32,986 bases of DNA from Mesorhizobium sp. SCN 65-20 (GTDB taxonomy: Bacteria > Pseudomonadota > Alphaproteobacteria > Rhizobiales > Rhizobiaceae): contig MEEF01000034.1 in assembly GCA_001724355.1 (NCBI GenBank), forward strand, positions 1 through 32,986. Direction: 5' to 3'. The translations under genes and the position numbers were made by a program. Shown here in pieces: positions 1-8,466 of this stretch. The notes beneath the pieces were generated by a model, which worked only from the letters and a program-made list of their open reading frames with translations, ran no database searches and was not told the DNA's origin. Numbering within the stretch: the first letter of the stretch is position 1; each line of letters opens with the position of its first letter.

Positions 1-28
1 TGGTTAAAGTGAACAAGATGGAGACGAG

Positions 29-427
29 ATGAGGAGCTATTTCGCGCTTGTCGAAAAGGACCCCGACAGTGCTTTCGGGGTGCGTTTTCCCGACGTTCCG
101 GGGTGCTTTTCCGCCGCCGACACGCAGGACGACGTGGTGCCTAACTCTGTCGAAGCCCTGCAACTGTGGGCTGAAGACATGCCTTTGCCTCCCCCCTCAC
201 CGCATGCCAGCATTCTATCACTACCAGATGTCAGGAAAGCCCTCTCGTCCGGCGGTTACCTGATTTCGGTCCCCTTGATCGACAATGACAGTGCCGTGGT
301 GCGTGCGAACGTCACTTTCGAGCGGGGCGTTTTGCGCGCGATCGATGCTGCGGCGCGCGCCCGAGGCGTTACTCGATCGGCTTTTCTCGCAAGCGCAGCA
401 CGTCACGAGATCGAGGCCAAGCACTAA
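29..427 (+). CDS. HicB-like antitoxin, type II toxin-antitoxin system
   Basis: This 132-residue protein looks like a HicB antitoxin. Its N-terminal half has the HicB pattern FGVRFPDVPGC (about residues 16-26), followed by a spacer with EAL and WAED motifs. The C-terminal 45 residues look like a ribbon-helix-helix DNA-binding segment (VTRSAFLASAARHEI). HicB proteins bind the HicA mRNA interferase and repress their own operon. The start ATG at 29 overlaps a TGA at 30-32 that closes a nine-codon open frame running in from the left edge, so a HicA gene may lie just outside the window, but those nine codons are too few to recognise. Family call fairly secure; an active pair is not shown. Confidence 0.75.
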   Translation: MRSYFALVEKDPDSAFGVRFPDVPGCFSAADTQDDVVPNSVEALQLWAEDMPLPPPSPHASILSLPDVRKALSSGGYLISVPLIDNDSAVVRANVTFERGVLRAIDAAARARGVTRSAFLASAARHEIEAKH

Positions 428-542
428 GTTCCTTCAGTCGGCCATGCGTAGACATGCCGCCTCTCCGTGAGGTAAAATAATACCTCTCCTGTATGTCGTT
501 GTTTTCATTTCGTTTTATAGGAAGTCACTCAGATAGCGTCGC

Positions 543-571
543 TTGACGCGTCGTTAGCACTCACTTATAAG
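543..571 (+). promoter_or_regulatory. Sigma70-type promoter of rplM-rpsI
   Basis: A TTGACG box at 543-548 and a TATAAG box at 566-571 are separated by 17 bases, close to the ideal housekeeping promoter. Transcription would begin near 578, giving a leader of about 115 bases before rplM. Seen in sequence; activity is inferred. Confidence 0.65.
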
Positions 572-580
572 CCCGACCCA

Positions 581-644
581 GAACAGCGGCCCGCAAAGGC
601 CGCCGTTTTGTTATTGGCCGGCGGCTCCGGCAGCTAGCCAATAA
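581..644 (+). promoter_or_regulatory. Structured 5' leader of rplM with two hairpins
   Basis: Hairpin 1 pairs GCGGCC (586-591) with GGCCGC (598-603), extends past one mismatch and is followed by TTTT at 606-609, so it resembles a terminator. Hairpin 2 pairs TTATTGGC (611-618) perfectly with GCCAATAA (637-644). Both lie between the predicted transcription start and the rplM ribosome binding site. Ribosomal protein operons are often controlled through such leaders. A terminator for upstream transcription is the other reading. Confidence 0.4.
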
Positions 645-695
645 AAGCAACAAGAAACGCCTTCTCCGGAAGGTCCGAACCGAAAGCAAATGACC

Positions 696-1160
696 ATGAC
701 AACCTTTTCGCAGAAGCCTGCGGACGTGGTGAAGAAGTGGGTGCTGATCGACGCCGAGGGTCTCGTCGTCGGCCGTCTCGCCACCATCGTCGCCAACATC
801 CTCCGCGGCAAGAACAAGCCCACCTTCACGCCCCACGTCGACGACGGTGACAATGTCATCATCATCAACGCCGACAAGGTCGTGTTCACCGGCAAGAAGT
901 TCACCGACAAGGTGTACTACTGGCACACCGGTCACCCCGGCGGCATCAAGGAGCGCACCGCTCGCCAGCTGCTCGAAGGCCGTTTCCCCGAGCGCGTGCT
1001 CGAGAAGGCCGTTGAGCGCATGATCCCGCGTGGCCCGCTCGGCCGTCGCCAGATGAAGAATCTCCGCGTCTATGCAGGCGCCGATCATCCGCATGTCGCC
1101 CAGCAGCCTGTGACGCTCGACGTCGGCGCGCTGAACGCCAAGAACAAGAAGGCCTCGTAA
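696..1160 (+). CDS. rplM: 50S ribosomal protein L13
   Basis: This is L13, an early-assembling protein of the large ribosomal subunit. The family core is plain: [16 protein letters not shown] near the N-terminus, the [11 protein letters not shown] block, [16 protein letters not shown], and the [11 protein letters not shown] signature towards the C-terminus. I chose ATG 696, giving 154 residues as in rhizobial relatives, because the GAAAG element at 682-686 is well spaced for it; an in-frame ATG at 690 would add two residues. rpsI follows after two bases, the usual L13-S9 pair. The pair is driven by the promoter at 543-571 and closed by the terminator at 1666-1695. Confidence 0.97.
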   Translation: MTTFSQKPADVVKKWVLIDAEGLVVGRLATIVANILRGKNKPTFTPHVDDGDNVIIINADKVVFTGKKFTDKVYYWHTGHPGGIKERTARQLLEGRFPERVLEKAVERMIPRGPLGRRQMKNLRVYAGADHPHVAQQPVTLDVGALNAKNKKAS

Positions 1161-1162
1161 TC

Positions 1163-1639
1163 ATGGCTGATCTCAGCTCGCTCGCAGAACTCGGCACCGT
1201 CGCTGCGGCCGCACAGCCGGCAGCTCCGGTCCACGTCCAGAAGCTCGACAAGAGCGGCCGCGCCTATGCCACCGGCAAGCGCAAGGACGCCATCGCCCGC
1301 GTCTGGGTGAAGCCCGGCTCCGGCAAGATCGTCGTCAACGGCAAGGAATTCGGCGCCTACTTCGCCCGTCCGGTGCTGCAGATGATCCTGAACCAGCCGA
1401 TCGTCGCGGCCAACCGCGTCGGCCAGTACGACATCATCGCCACCGTCGTCGGCGGCGGCCTGTCGGGCCAGGCCGGTGCCGTTCGTCACGGCATCTCGAA
1501 GGCGCTGACCTACTACGAGCCGGCGCTGCGCGGCGTGCTCAAGAAGGGTGGCTTCCTGACCCGCGACAGCCGTACGGTCGAGCGTAAGAAGTACGGTAAG
1601 GCCAAGGCCCGCCGTTCGTTCCAGTTCTCGAAGCGCTAA
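1163..1639 (+). CDS. rpsI: 30S ribosomal protein S9
   Basis: This is S9 of the small subunit, 158 residues, whose basic tail reaches towards the P-site tRNA. An alanine-rich N-terminal extension of about 30 residues, common in alphaproteobacteria, precedes the conserved [14 protein letters not shown] block. The [19 protein letters not shown] segment and the terminal basic tail ending [11 protein letters not shown] are both present. It starts two bases after rplM and is co-transcribed with it. The gene ends in front of a strong terminator. Confidence 0.97.
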   Translation: MADLSSLAELGTVAAAAQPAAPVHVQKLDKSGRAYATGKRKDAIARVWVKPGSGKIVVNGKEFGAYFARPVLQMILNQPIVAANRVGQYDIIATVVGGGLSGQAGAVRHGISKALTYYEPALRGVLKKGGFLTRDSRTVERKKYGKAKARRSFQFSKR

Positions 1640-1665
1640 GCTTCCGGGAATTTACCGAGAATACG

Positions 1666-1695
1666 AAAGGGGTCGGCGCGAGCCGGCCCCTTTTT
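1666..1695 (+). terminator. Rho-independent terminator of rplM-rpsI
   Basis: GGGGTCGGC (1669-1677) pairs with GCCGGCCCC (1682-1690), with one T:G wobble, around a four-base loop. AAA before the stem and TTTTT after it (1691-1695) complete a classic intrinsic terminator 30 bases after the rpsI stop. Confidence 0.9.
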
Positions 1696-1757
1696 CGTTG
1701 CTCCGACCGAATTGCCGGCAGCCGGGCGGAGTGCATGTGGAACATGGCCCTATCTGC

Positions 1758-2831
1758 TCAGAGGCCCTGCTGCGGCTCGGGCGCTTCCTCGCCTGTCGCC
1801 GAAGCCACCGGCTCGTCGGTTTCCGCATAGGGGACCCGGTATCCGTTGGCGGCGAGCCAGTCGATCGCCGCCCGCGGCTCGTCTGTCTGGATCATGGTCG
1901 CGCCACGCTCGGCCCAGAAGCCGAAGGTTTCGCGCGGGAAGCCTGCCGCAACCGCAAGCTCGTCGCCACGGCCGCCGGAGAGATAGCCACCCGGCTTGTT
2001 GACGATGGCGTGGGTGTCGACCCAGATATGCCAGCCGCCACGCACCGAAGCAGCCCTGACCTTGGCCGAGAAGAGCGGACCGCCTGTGTCGGTCATCCTG
2101 TCGGCGTCTCCGCGCCAAGTGATCATCTCGACCGCACGTGCCGAGAATGCCTTGCTCGCCTGCTCGATGAAGCTTGCGTCGCGCACGGCATCGTCGGCGA
2201 TGATCGGCATGAACTGGAAGCCATGCCCCAGGCGCCCCATGGTCTCCTTGACCTGCGCAAGCCGCTCGGCGCTCCACAGATTGGCCTTGACCACGACCTG
2301 TTCCTCGACGCCCATCGAACGCGCCAAAGCCACCATGTCGACGAGATCAGCGGTTTCGAGCTTGTTGTCGATGTTGACCAGGATCTTGCCCCTGGAGATG
2401 GCGAGCATGTCGCGCAACGTCGGCACCGGCTCGGCGGCAACCGCCGCGGTGCCCTCGATGACGAGGTGGCACTTCCTGAGTTCGTCCATGGTCCGGGCAA
2501 GGACCTCTCCCGTGCAGTCCGTGGTCCGGTCGAGCCAGCTGTCATGCATGACGACCAGTTCGCCGTCCTTTGAGCGCCGGACGTCGATCTCGACCATCTC
2601 GGCGCCAGCGGCGATCGCATCGCGCAGTGCCGCAATCGAATTCTCGGCGAAGCGGCTCTTGCCCTGCTGCAGCCCGCCGGCGCGGTGGGCCACGATCAGC
2701 ACATGGTCGCGCCACTGGTTGGCGTTGCGGTAGCGCTCCAGTATCTGCTCGACGCGCGAACCGGCCTCCGCGCCCGGCGCCCAGCCGAGAGCCAGGAAAA
2801 GTGTTGCGGCACCAGCCAGGACAGCCCGCAT
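1758..2831 (-). CDS. Secreted glycerophosphodiester phosphodiesterase family protein
   Basis: This belongs to the GDPD family, TIM-barrel enzymes that split glycerophosphodiesters into an alcohol and glycerol 3-phosphate. I start it at ATG 2831 (357 residues) because a GGAG element sits just upstream and the first 23 residues form a signal peptide (MRAVLAGAATLFLALGW...AEA); the frame stays open further upstream without one. The catalytic pattern is present: the first histidine in VAHRAGG, then EIDVRRSKDGELVVMHD with the metal-binding acid residues and second histidine. The C-terminus has a GATMIQTDEP motif typical of the family. It is probably periplasmic. It converges on rpsI and is divergent from the agmatinase gene. 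Confidence 0.85.
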   Translation of the reverse strand: MRAVLAGAATLFLALGWAPGAEAGSRVEQILERYRNANQWRDHVLIVAHRAGGLQQGKSRFAENSIAALRDAIAAGAEMVEIDVRRSKDGELVVMHDSWLDRTTDCTGEVLARTMDELRKCHLVIEGTAAVAAEPVPTLRDMLAISRGKILVNIDNKLETADLVDMVALARSMGVEEQVVVKANLWSAERLAQVKETMGRLGHGFQFMPIIADDAVRDASFIEQASKAFSARAVEMITWRGDADRMTDTGGPLFSAKVRAASVRGGWHIWVDTHAIVNKPGGYLSGGRGDELAVAAGFPRETFGFWAERGATMIQTDEPRAAIDWLAANGYRVPYAETDEPVASATGEEAPEPQQGL

Positions 2832-3036
2832 GGGAATCGCTCCATCGCCGAAATACGCGGGTACCGACTTAGGCTGGTGCCGTGACAGCGATGTGAAGCG
2901 CAGGTGACGGGACTGTGAAGCGAACAGGTGCCGGATCGCATCGGTCACAAGCATTGCCGGACAGGGCTGGCATCTTCGGCCCGGCTTCTGTAGTTCTTGC
3001 GCCTCGATTTCCGAAAGACCGAATAAGGAGACGCCC

Positions 3037-3993
3037 ATGCCCTCTTCATCGATCGATCACGCCTTCACCGCACGGAACGCCAAGGGCCGTTCGGGTGATC
3101 CGACCTATGCGGGGGCATTGTCCTTCATGCGGCGCAAATACTCCAAGAACGTCGCGGGCGCCGATGCGGTCGTCTGGGGCATCCCGTTCGACGCCGCCGT
3201 CACCAACCGGCCAGGCGCACGATTCGGCCCCCAGGCCATCCGGCGGGCCTCCGCGATCTTCGACTGCGACCCGCAATATCCGTTCCAGCGCGACCTGTTC
3301 GACGATCTCGCCGTCATCGATTATGGCGATTGCCTGCTCGACACCGGCAATCACCAGAAGACGCCCGCCACCATTGAGCGCGAAGCGGCGAAGATCCTGA
3401 AGTCGGGCGCATTCCTGCTCACCCTCGGCGGTGACCATTTCGTCACCTGGCCGGTGCTCAAGGCCCATGCGGCGATCCACGGCCCGATGGCGCTGGTGCA
3501 ATTCGACGCGCATCAGGACACCTGGCCCGACGACGGCAAGCGCATCGATCACGGCTCTTTCGTCGCTCGCGCCGTGAAGGACGGGATCATCGACCCCGAC
3601 CATTCGATCCAGATCGGCATCCGCACCCATGCGCCCGACGACTGCGGGATCAAGATTCTGTACGGGCACGAGGTCGAGGAGATGCGGGCAGCCGACATCG
3701 CCTATGCGATCACCGAGCGCACCGACGGCCGCAAGACCTACGTCACCTTCGACATCGACTGCCTCGATCCCGCCTTCGCGCCTGGCACGGGAACGCCCGT
3801 GGCCGGCGGTCCCTCCTCGGCCAAGATCCTCTCGGTGCTGCGGCAGCTCACCAGGATAGACATGGTCGGCGCCGATATCGTCGAGGTTGCGCCGCCCTAC
3901 GACCACGCCGATATTACTGCGATCGCCGGATCGACGGTCGCCATGCACTATCTTGGGCTGCTGGCCGAGAGGAAGGCGAGAGAGAGCGCCTGA
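3037..3993 (+). CDS. speB: Agmatinase (ureohydrolase family)
   Basis: This 318-residue protein is a binuclear manganese ureohydrolase, most likely agmatinase, which converts agmatine to putrescine and urea. All metal-ligand motifs are visible: GGDH near residue 131, DAHQD near 157-161, and DIDCLDPAFAPGTGTP from about 241. The family usually has DAHTD; glutamine here is a mild variant. AAGGAG at 3022-3027 supports the ATG. The neighbouring argC concerns arginine supply, which is loosely consistent with arginine or polyamine metabolism. Guanidinobutyrase or a related ureohydrolase is possible, since substrate preference cannot be read from the motifs. Confidence 0.88.
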   Translation: MPSSSIDHAFTARNAKGRSGDPTYAGALSFMRRKYSKNVAGADAVVWGIPFDAAVTNRPGARFGPQAIRRASAIFDCDPQYPFQRDLFDDLAVIDYGDCLLDTGNHQKTPATIEREAAKILKSGAFLLTLGGDHFVTWPVLKAHAAIHGPMALVQFDAHQDTWPDDGKRIDHGSFVARAVKDGIIDPDHSIQIGIRTHAPDDCGIKILYGHEVEEMRAADIAYAITERTDGRKTYVTFDIDCLDPAFAPGTGTPVAGGPSSAKILSVLRQLTRIDMVGADIVEVAPPYDHADITAIAGSTVAMHYLGLLAERKARESA

Positions 3994-4079
3994 GGCGCCG
4001 ATTCAACAACTTCCCGGCTTGAGTCCGAATTTGGCCACAAGCCTCTGACACTGCACAGTTTTCGACGGGACGACAGGCA

Positions 4080-5012
4080 ATGAAACCGAAAATCTTCATC
4101 GACGGCGAGCACGGGACGACCGGCCTCCAGATCAGGGCGCTGCTTGCCGGGCGCAGCGATCTCGAAGTGATTTCGGTGCCGGTCGAACGCCGCAAGGACC
4201 TCGCCGCCCGCGCCGAATTCCTCAACGCCTCGGACGTGGCGATCCTCTGCCTGCCCGACGATGCGGCCAAGGAAAGCGTTGCACTGATCGAGAACGACAC
4301 GACGCGCGTGATCGATGCCTCGACCGCGCATCGCGTCGCTGAGGGCTGGACCTACGGCTTCCCGGAAATGGACGCAGCGCAGATGAATGCGATCGCGTCA
4401 GCCAAGCGGGTCGCCAATCCCGGCTGCTGGCCGCAGGGTCCCATCGCTGGACTGCGCCCGCTGGTCACCGCCGGCCTGCTGCCGGCCGATTTCCCCGTCA
4501 CCATCAGCGGCATCTCCGGCTATACCGGCGGCGGCCGGCAGATGATTGAGGACTACGAAGCGCAGGGCGAGGAGTCGCCCGAATTCCTGCCTTACGGCCT
4601 GATGTTGAAGCACAAGCACGTGCCGGAGCTGCGCGCCTATGCCAAGCTCGCGCATGACCCGATCATGCAGCCTGCAGTCGGCAATTTCGCCCAGGGCATG
4701 ATCACGGTCGTGCCGCTGCAGCTCGGCCGCCTCGCAAGGGTTCCTACCGGCAAGGAACTGCACACGGTGCTCGCCGACCACTATGCCGGCCTGAAGGGCG
4801 GCGTGGTCGAGGTCGCGCCGCTGGTCGACTTCGAGCGCAGCGCCGACATCCAGCCCGAGATCTACAACGGCACCAACAAGATGAAGCTCTATGTCAGCGC
4901 CAACGACAGCCGCGCGCAGGCTCTGCTGATCGCCGTCTATGACAATCTCGGCAAGGGCGCCTCGGGTGCCGCGGTGCAAAATCTCGACCTGATGCTCGGC
5001 CTCAATCGCTGA
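4080..5012 (+). CDS. argC: N-acetyl-gamma-glutamyl-phosphate reductase, short form
   Basis: ArgC catalyses the NADPH-dependent reduction of N-acetylglutamyl phosphate in arginine biosynthesis. The protein has 310 residues and is the short type 2 form found in many alphaproteobacteria. The N-terminal nucleotide-binding segment is FIDGEHGTTGLQI. The catalytic cysteine lies in NPGCWPQG near residue 115, and the active-site histidine is in LKHKHVPE near 180. The SGYTGGGRQMIE glycine-rich loop is intact. The next gene begins one base after the stop, so the two are probably translated together. Confidence 0.95.
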   Translation: MKPKIFIDGEHGTTGLQIRALLAGRSDLEVISVPVERRKDLAARAEFLNASDVAILCLPDDAAKESVALIENDTTRVIDASTAHRVAEGWTYGFPEMDAAQMNAIASAKRVANPGCWPQGPIAGLRPLVTAGLLPADFPVTISGISGYTGGGRQMIEDYEAQGEESPEFLPYGLMLKHKHVPELRAYAKLAHDPIMQPAVGNFAQGMITVVPLQLGRLARVPTGKELHTVLADHYAGLKGGVVEVAPLVDFERSADIQPEIYNGTNKMKLYVSANDSRAQALLIAVYDNLGKGASGAAVQNLDLMLGLNR

Positions 5013-5013
5013 G

Positions 5014-5853
5014 ATGGACCAGGCGGTCTTTCCGGCCCACTGGAACGTAAGCGAGCCAGAGCTCATCGACGAGACGTTCTCCAGCCGCATCTGGAAGGTA
5101 CGGCTGGCAGACGGTGGCCCGGCGATCGTCAAGGCGCTCAAGCCGTTTGACGATGTGGCCGACGAGTTGCGCGGCGCCCACTATCTCAGCTGGCGTGACG
5201 GCATCGGTGCGATCAGGCTGCTCGGTTTCGAGGGACGCGACATGCTGCTCGAATACGCCGGCGACCGGCTGCTGACCGACGAACTGAACGAGCATGGCGA
5301 CCGCCATGCCACCGACATAGCCAACGAGGTGATGGCGCGACTGCTCTCGCGGTCGGATGCCCCTCCTCCCACCGACCTGCAGCCGCTCAGGGAACGCTAC
5401 GCCAGCCTGTTCAAGAAGGCCAAGGCAGATCGCGCTGCCGGCCTAGAAAGCGCTTATGTCGATGCGGCTGATATCGCGGTGCGCCTGCTGTCAGATCCGC
5501 ATGATATGCGCGTGCTGCACGGCGACCTGCATCACGACAACATCCTGCTCGGCGAGCGCGGCTGGCTGGCGATCGATCCGAAGGGCCTCATCGGCGATCC
5601 TGCCTTCGACGCGGCGAACCTGTTCTACAATCCGCTCTATCGCCACGACCTCAGCCTCGACCCCGAGCGCATCGCCTACATGGCCGAGACATTCGCCAGG
5701 ACGCTGGGCCAGCGGCCGGACGCCGTTCTCGACCATGCCATCGCCTGGGGATGCCTGTCGTCGTCCTGGCACGCCGAAGACGGGAACGACGAGGACGAAC
5801 AGAGCGAACTTGCGGTCGTCGCGGCGATCCGCGCGGTGCGGCCTAGCTTCTGA
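5014..5853 (+). CDS. APH(6)/StrB-like aminoglycoside phosphotransferase family kinase
   Basis: This 279-residue protein has the APH kinase fold and is closest in pattern to the APH(6) streptomycin and hydroxyurea kinase family. The catalytic loop is [12 protein letters not shown] (about residues 166-177), with the aspartate base and downstream asparagine. It is followed by the metal-binding segment [17 protein letters not shown]. Near the N-terminus, IVKAL supplies the likely ATP-binding lysine. The ATG lies one base after argC, suggesting coupling. In chromosomal rhizobial settings such genes need not confer resistance, and the natural substrate is unknown. Its last 11 bases overlap the convergent ctaA. 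Confidence 0.8.
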   Translation: MDQAVFPAHWNVSEPELIDETFSSRIWKVRLADGGPAIVKALKPFDDVADELRGAHYLSWRDGIGAIRLLGFEGRDMLLEYAGDRLLTDELNEHGDRHATDIANEVMARLLSRSDAPPPTDLQPLRERYASLFKKAKADRAAGLESAYVDAADIAVRLLSDPHDMRVLHGDLHHDNILLGERGWLAIDPKGLIGDPAFDAANLFYNPLYRHDLSLDPERIAYMAETFARTLGQRPDAVLDHAIAWGCLSSSWHAEDGNDEDEQSELAVVAAIRAVRPSF

Positions 5854-6937
5854 CCTCGATCTCGTTCTCGAGCGGATAGGCGCCCTTGGTGGCGCGCCAA
5901 TGGGCGGTGGCGAAGATCAGCACGACGAGCGCAAAGCCCTGGTGCAGCAGCGCCCAATGCATTTGGGCCTGCATCAACAGGGTACCGACACCGATGGCAG
6001 CCTGTCCGACCAGCAGCAGGGCAAGGACCCAGGCGCGGCGCGCATGCGTGGTCCGGGGCGCGACGCGCATGGTCGCCAGCGCATGCCAGAGGGCCGCCAC
6101 CAGCAGCGTATAGGCGAACATGCGGTGGACGAACTGCACCGTCTTGGGGCTCTCGAAGAAATTGCGCCACACGGGCTCGATGACGAGCAGGTCGCCGGGG
6201 ATGATGGCGCCGTCCATCAGAGGCCAGGTGTTGTAGCTCAGGCCGGCGTGTAGGCCGGCGACCAGCGCACCAAGGTAGATCTGGAACAGCACCATCAGCA
6301 CCATGATGCCGGCGAAGCGCTGGATCCCGCGATCGGCCGGCCTCTCGGTATAGGGGGCAAGCCCTCTCGCGATGTAGGCGACGGCCATGACGATGATGCA
6401 GGCGAATGTCAGATGGATCGCCAGGCGATACTGGCTGACGGATACGCGCTCGGACAGGCCCGACGCCACCATCCACCAGCCGACCGCCCCCTGCAGCCCG
6501 CCGAGCGCCAGCAGACCGACCAGCTTCGGCTTCAGCCGCCGCTCCAGCTTGCCCGAGACCCAGAACAGGGCGAGCGGGATGGCGACGAGAAAACCCACGC
6601 CGCGCGCGAGCAGGCGGTGCGCCCACTCCCACCAGAAGATGCCCTTGAACTCGTCGAGGGTCATGCCCTTGTTGATCTGCTCGTACTGGGGAATCTGCTG
6701 GTACTTCTCGAACTCCTCCTGCCATTCCGCCTGGTTGAGCGGCGGGATGACGCCGTGGATCGGCTTCCATTCGGTGATCGACAGGCCCGAGCCGGTCATG
6801 CGCGTCGCGCCACCGACCATGACCAGCGCGAACAGCACGACCAGCACGACATAGAGCCAGCCGCGAACCAGGGCGCGATCGCGCAGTTCCCTGTCGCGTT
6901 CGGCGAGCGGTGCGGCGATGTTCGTCGTGGCTGTCAT
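5843..6937 (-). CDS. ctaA: Heme A synthase (COX15/CtaA)
   Basis: This 364-residue integral membrane protein oxidises the C8 methyl group of heme O to give heme A for aa3-type cytochrome oxidase. It shows about eight hydrophobic membrane segments and the conserved histidines expected for the two heme sites, in [21 protein letters not shown] and LLHQGFA. The segment [18 protein letters not shown] near the N-terminus is a hallmark of the alphaproteobacterial and mitochondrial type. It overlaps the end of the convergent kinase gene by 11 bases and is transcribed away from the DUF2842 gene. Confidence 0.95.
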   Translation of the reverse strand: MTATTNIAAPLAERDRELRDRALVRGWLYVVLVVLFALVMVGGATRMTGSGLSITEWKPIHGVIPPLNQAEWQEEFEKYQQIPQYEQINKGMTLDEFKGIFWWEWAHRLLARGVGFLVAIPLALFWVSGKLERRLKPKLVGLLALGGLQGAVGWWMVASGLSERVSVSQYRLAIHLTFACIIVMAVAYIARGLAPYTERPADRGIQRFAGIMVLMVLFQIYLGALVAGLHAGLSYNTWPLMDGAIIPGDLLVIEPVWRNFFESPKTVQFVHRMFAYTLLVAALWHALATMRVAPRTTHARRAWVLALLLVGQAAIGVGTLLMQAQMHWALLHQGFALVVLIFATAHWRATKGAYPLENEIEVRS

Positions 6938-7097
6938 GGCAAGGTTCCGGCTGATTGACCGCGGGTCTGGTGGACCATGGCGGCCCGTCTGGCAAGTTTA
7001 CCCTACGCGACACGCGGTCGCGCCGCATCAGCCCGTTCTGCTCGGTTGCGCCGAAAGGCCTTAGGGACTATGCCGAGCCTCGACAAAGGAAGAAGAA

Positions 7098-7316
7098 ATG
7101 CCCGTTCGCGTCAAGAAGCTGATCGGAACCGTGCTGCTGGTGCTGCTGGTGACCGTCTACGCAATCGTTGCGACCATGGTCGCCGTGGCGCAGCTGTCGC
7201 AATCGGGACCGGTCGTGCACCTCGCCTTCTTCTTCCTCAGCGGGCTGCTTTGGGTTCTGCCGGCGATGTGGATCATCAAGTGGATGGTCAAACCGCCGAA
7301 GGCCGCCGGCCGCTGA
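7098..7316 (+). CDS. DUF2842 family small membrane protein
   Basis: This 72-residue protein has two hydrophobic helices (about residues 8-30 and 40-62) joined by a short polar turn, a lysine- and arginine-rich N-terminus, and a WVLPAMWIIKWM segment. This matches DUF2842, a family found beside ctaA in many alphaproteobacteria. The ribosome binding site AGGAAGAAG is just upstream of the ATG. Function is unknown. It is divergent from ctaA and stops three bases before the convergent deacetylase stop. Confidence 0.85.
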   Translation: MPVRVKKLIGTVLLVLLVTVYAIVATMVAVAQLSQSGPVVHLAFFFLSGLLWVLPAMWIIKWMVKPPKAAGR

Positions 7317-7319
7317 GTT

Positions 7320-8378
7320 CTAGATAGTCACGAGGCGCTTGCCGCGATTTGCGATGATCGTCGTGGCGCCCGAGAGCATGGCCCGCATGGCCGCAAGGTT
7401 CTGGTGACGTCCGTTGACCGACAGCCGCGGCAGAGCATGCAGGTGATCTGCGTGCTCAGGCCTCAGCACGCCGTGACGCGTCGTGACCGCCGACACGTAT
7501 CCGACCTCAGCCGCCATTTCCGTTTCCCTGTGCCCGACAGCCTCGGCGTAGCCATAGGGATAGGCGAAATGCCTTGGAGCGTGGCCAAGTTCGGCCTCGA
7601 TGAGGCCACGCGAACGGAACATTTCGCGCAACGCCGCCTCGTGGTCGAGCCGCTTGAGATTGTAGTGATGGACCGAATGCGCCCCGATGCTGACCAGCGG
7701 ATGCCGGGCGATGCGCCTGATCTCGTCCCAGTCCATCAAGAGCATGCGGCTGGCACTTCCGACGTCGACGCCCGCCGAAGTCGCCCAACCTTCGAGGACC
7801 TGGCGCTGCTCCTCCTCCGGCACCTCGTTGGTGAGGTAGGCAGACAGGCGCGCAAAGGCGGTCGCCCGGGCCGAAGGCGTCGAGCAATCGAAGGTCACGG
7901 AGCCGCCCGCCAAGGACACGGTCAGCGGCTTGCCGAGCCTCACCAGTTCATCGAGGCTTTCCCACCAGAGGTCGACGTCTCCGGTCGTCAGCCCGGGTGC
8001 TACGTAGATGGTCATCGGAACCTGGTGCTGCTCGAGCACCGGCAGCGCCTCGAGCAGGTTGTCGCGGTAGGCGTCGTCGGCCGTGACGGCTGCGAACGGC
8101 TCCCCGTCCCTCGGCGAGCGCAGGCGAGCCACAGCCTCGTCCATCGAGACGAAGCGATATCCCATGCGTTTCATGTCGCGGATGAGCGCGTCGAGATATT
8201 GCGGTGTGATGCTGAGATGACGGTTGGCTCCGTCCGGAAGAGCGGGTTCCGCCGTCACGCGATGCAGCATGAGGATGCCACCGACGCCACCGACGAGCGG
8301 CTTCGCGATCGTACCGAGGCCGCACGAGCCGATCAGTCGAAAGGCCAGCCTCTGGGCGATGTCGGCTGCGTCGAACAT
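7320..8378 (-). CDS. Polysaccharide deacetylase (NodB-homology family)
   Basis: This is a carbohydrate esterase of the polysaccharide deacetylase family, which removes N-acetyl groups from polymer chains using a metal. In the catalytic domain, AVTADDAYRDN carries the two aspartates of motif 1 (usually TFDDG) and SIGAHSVHHYNL carries the metal-binding HSxxH. FAYPYG corresponds to the later family motif. I chose ATG 8378 (352 residues), which has GGTGAAGG immediately upstream; the frame is open up to 8561, into the divergent neighbour's coding region. It probably tailors the exopolysaccharide made by the genes to the right, like HfsH in holdfast synthesis. Confidence 0.85.
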   Translation of the reverse strand: MFDAADIAQRLAFRLIGSCGLGTIAKPLVGGVGGILMLHRVTAEPALPDGANRHLSITPQYLDALIRDMKRMGYRFVSMDEAVARLRSPRDGEPFAAVTADDAYRDNLLEALPVLEQHQVPMTIYVAPGLTTGDVDLWWESLDELVRLGKPLTVSLAGGSVTFDCSTPSARATAFARLSAYLTNEVPEEEQRQVLEGWATSAGVDVGSASRMLLMDWDEIRRIARHPLVSIGAHSVHHYNLKRLDHEAALREMFRSRGLIEAELGHAPRHFAYPYGYAEAVGHRETEMAAEVGYVSAVTTRHGVLRPEHADHLHALPRLSVNGRHQNLAAMRAMLSGATTIIANRGKRLVTI

Positions 8379-8466
8379 TCCTTCACCTTTGACCCCTAGC
8401 TTGCGGGCCACATCAACACGCCGGGGCGAACCCCTCGAACGATCCATAGGCGGCAAGGATTGAAGG

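Noticed and set aside
1698-2573. A 291-codon plus frame opposite the phosphodiesterase gene
   Set aside because: It is the antisense shadow of a gene with signal peptide and catalytic motifs, and has no motif of its own.
5676-7028. A 450-codon minus frame overlapping ctaA
   Set aside because: Arginine- and alanine-rich shadow; ctaA in another frame has clear motifs over the same bases.
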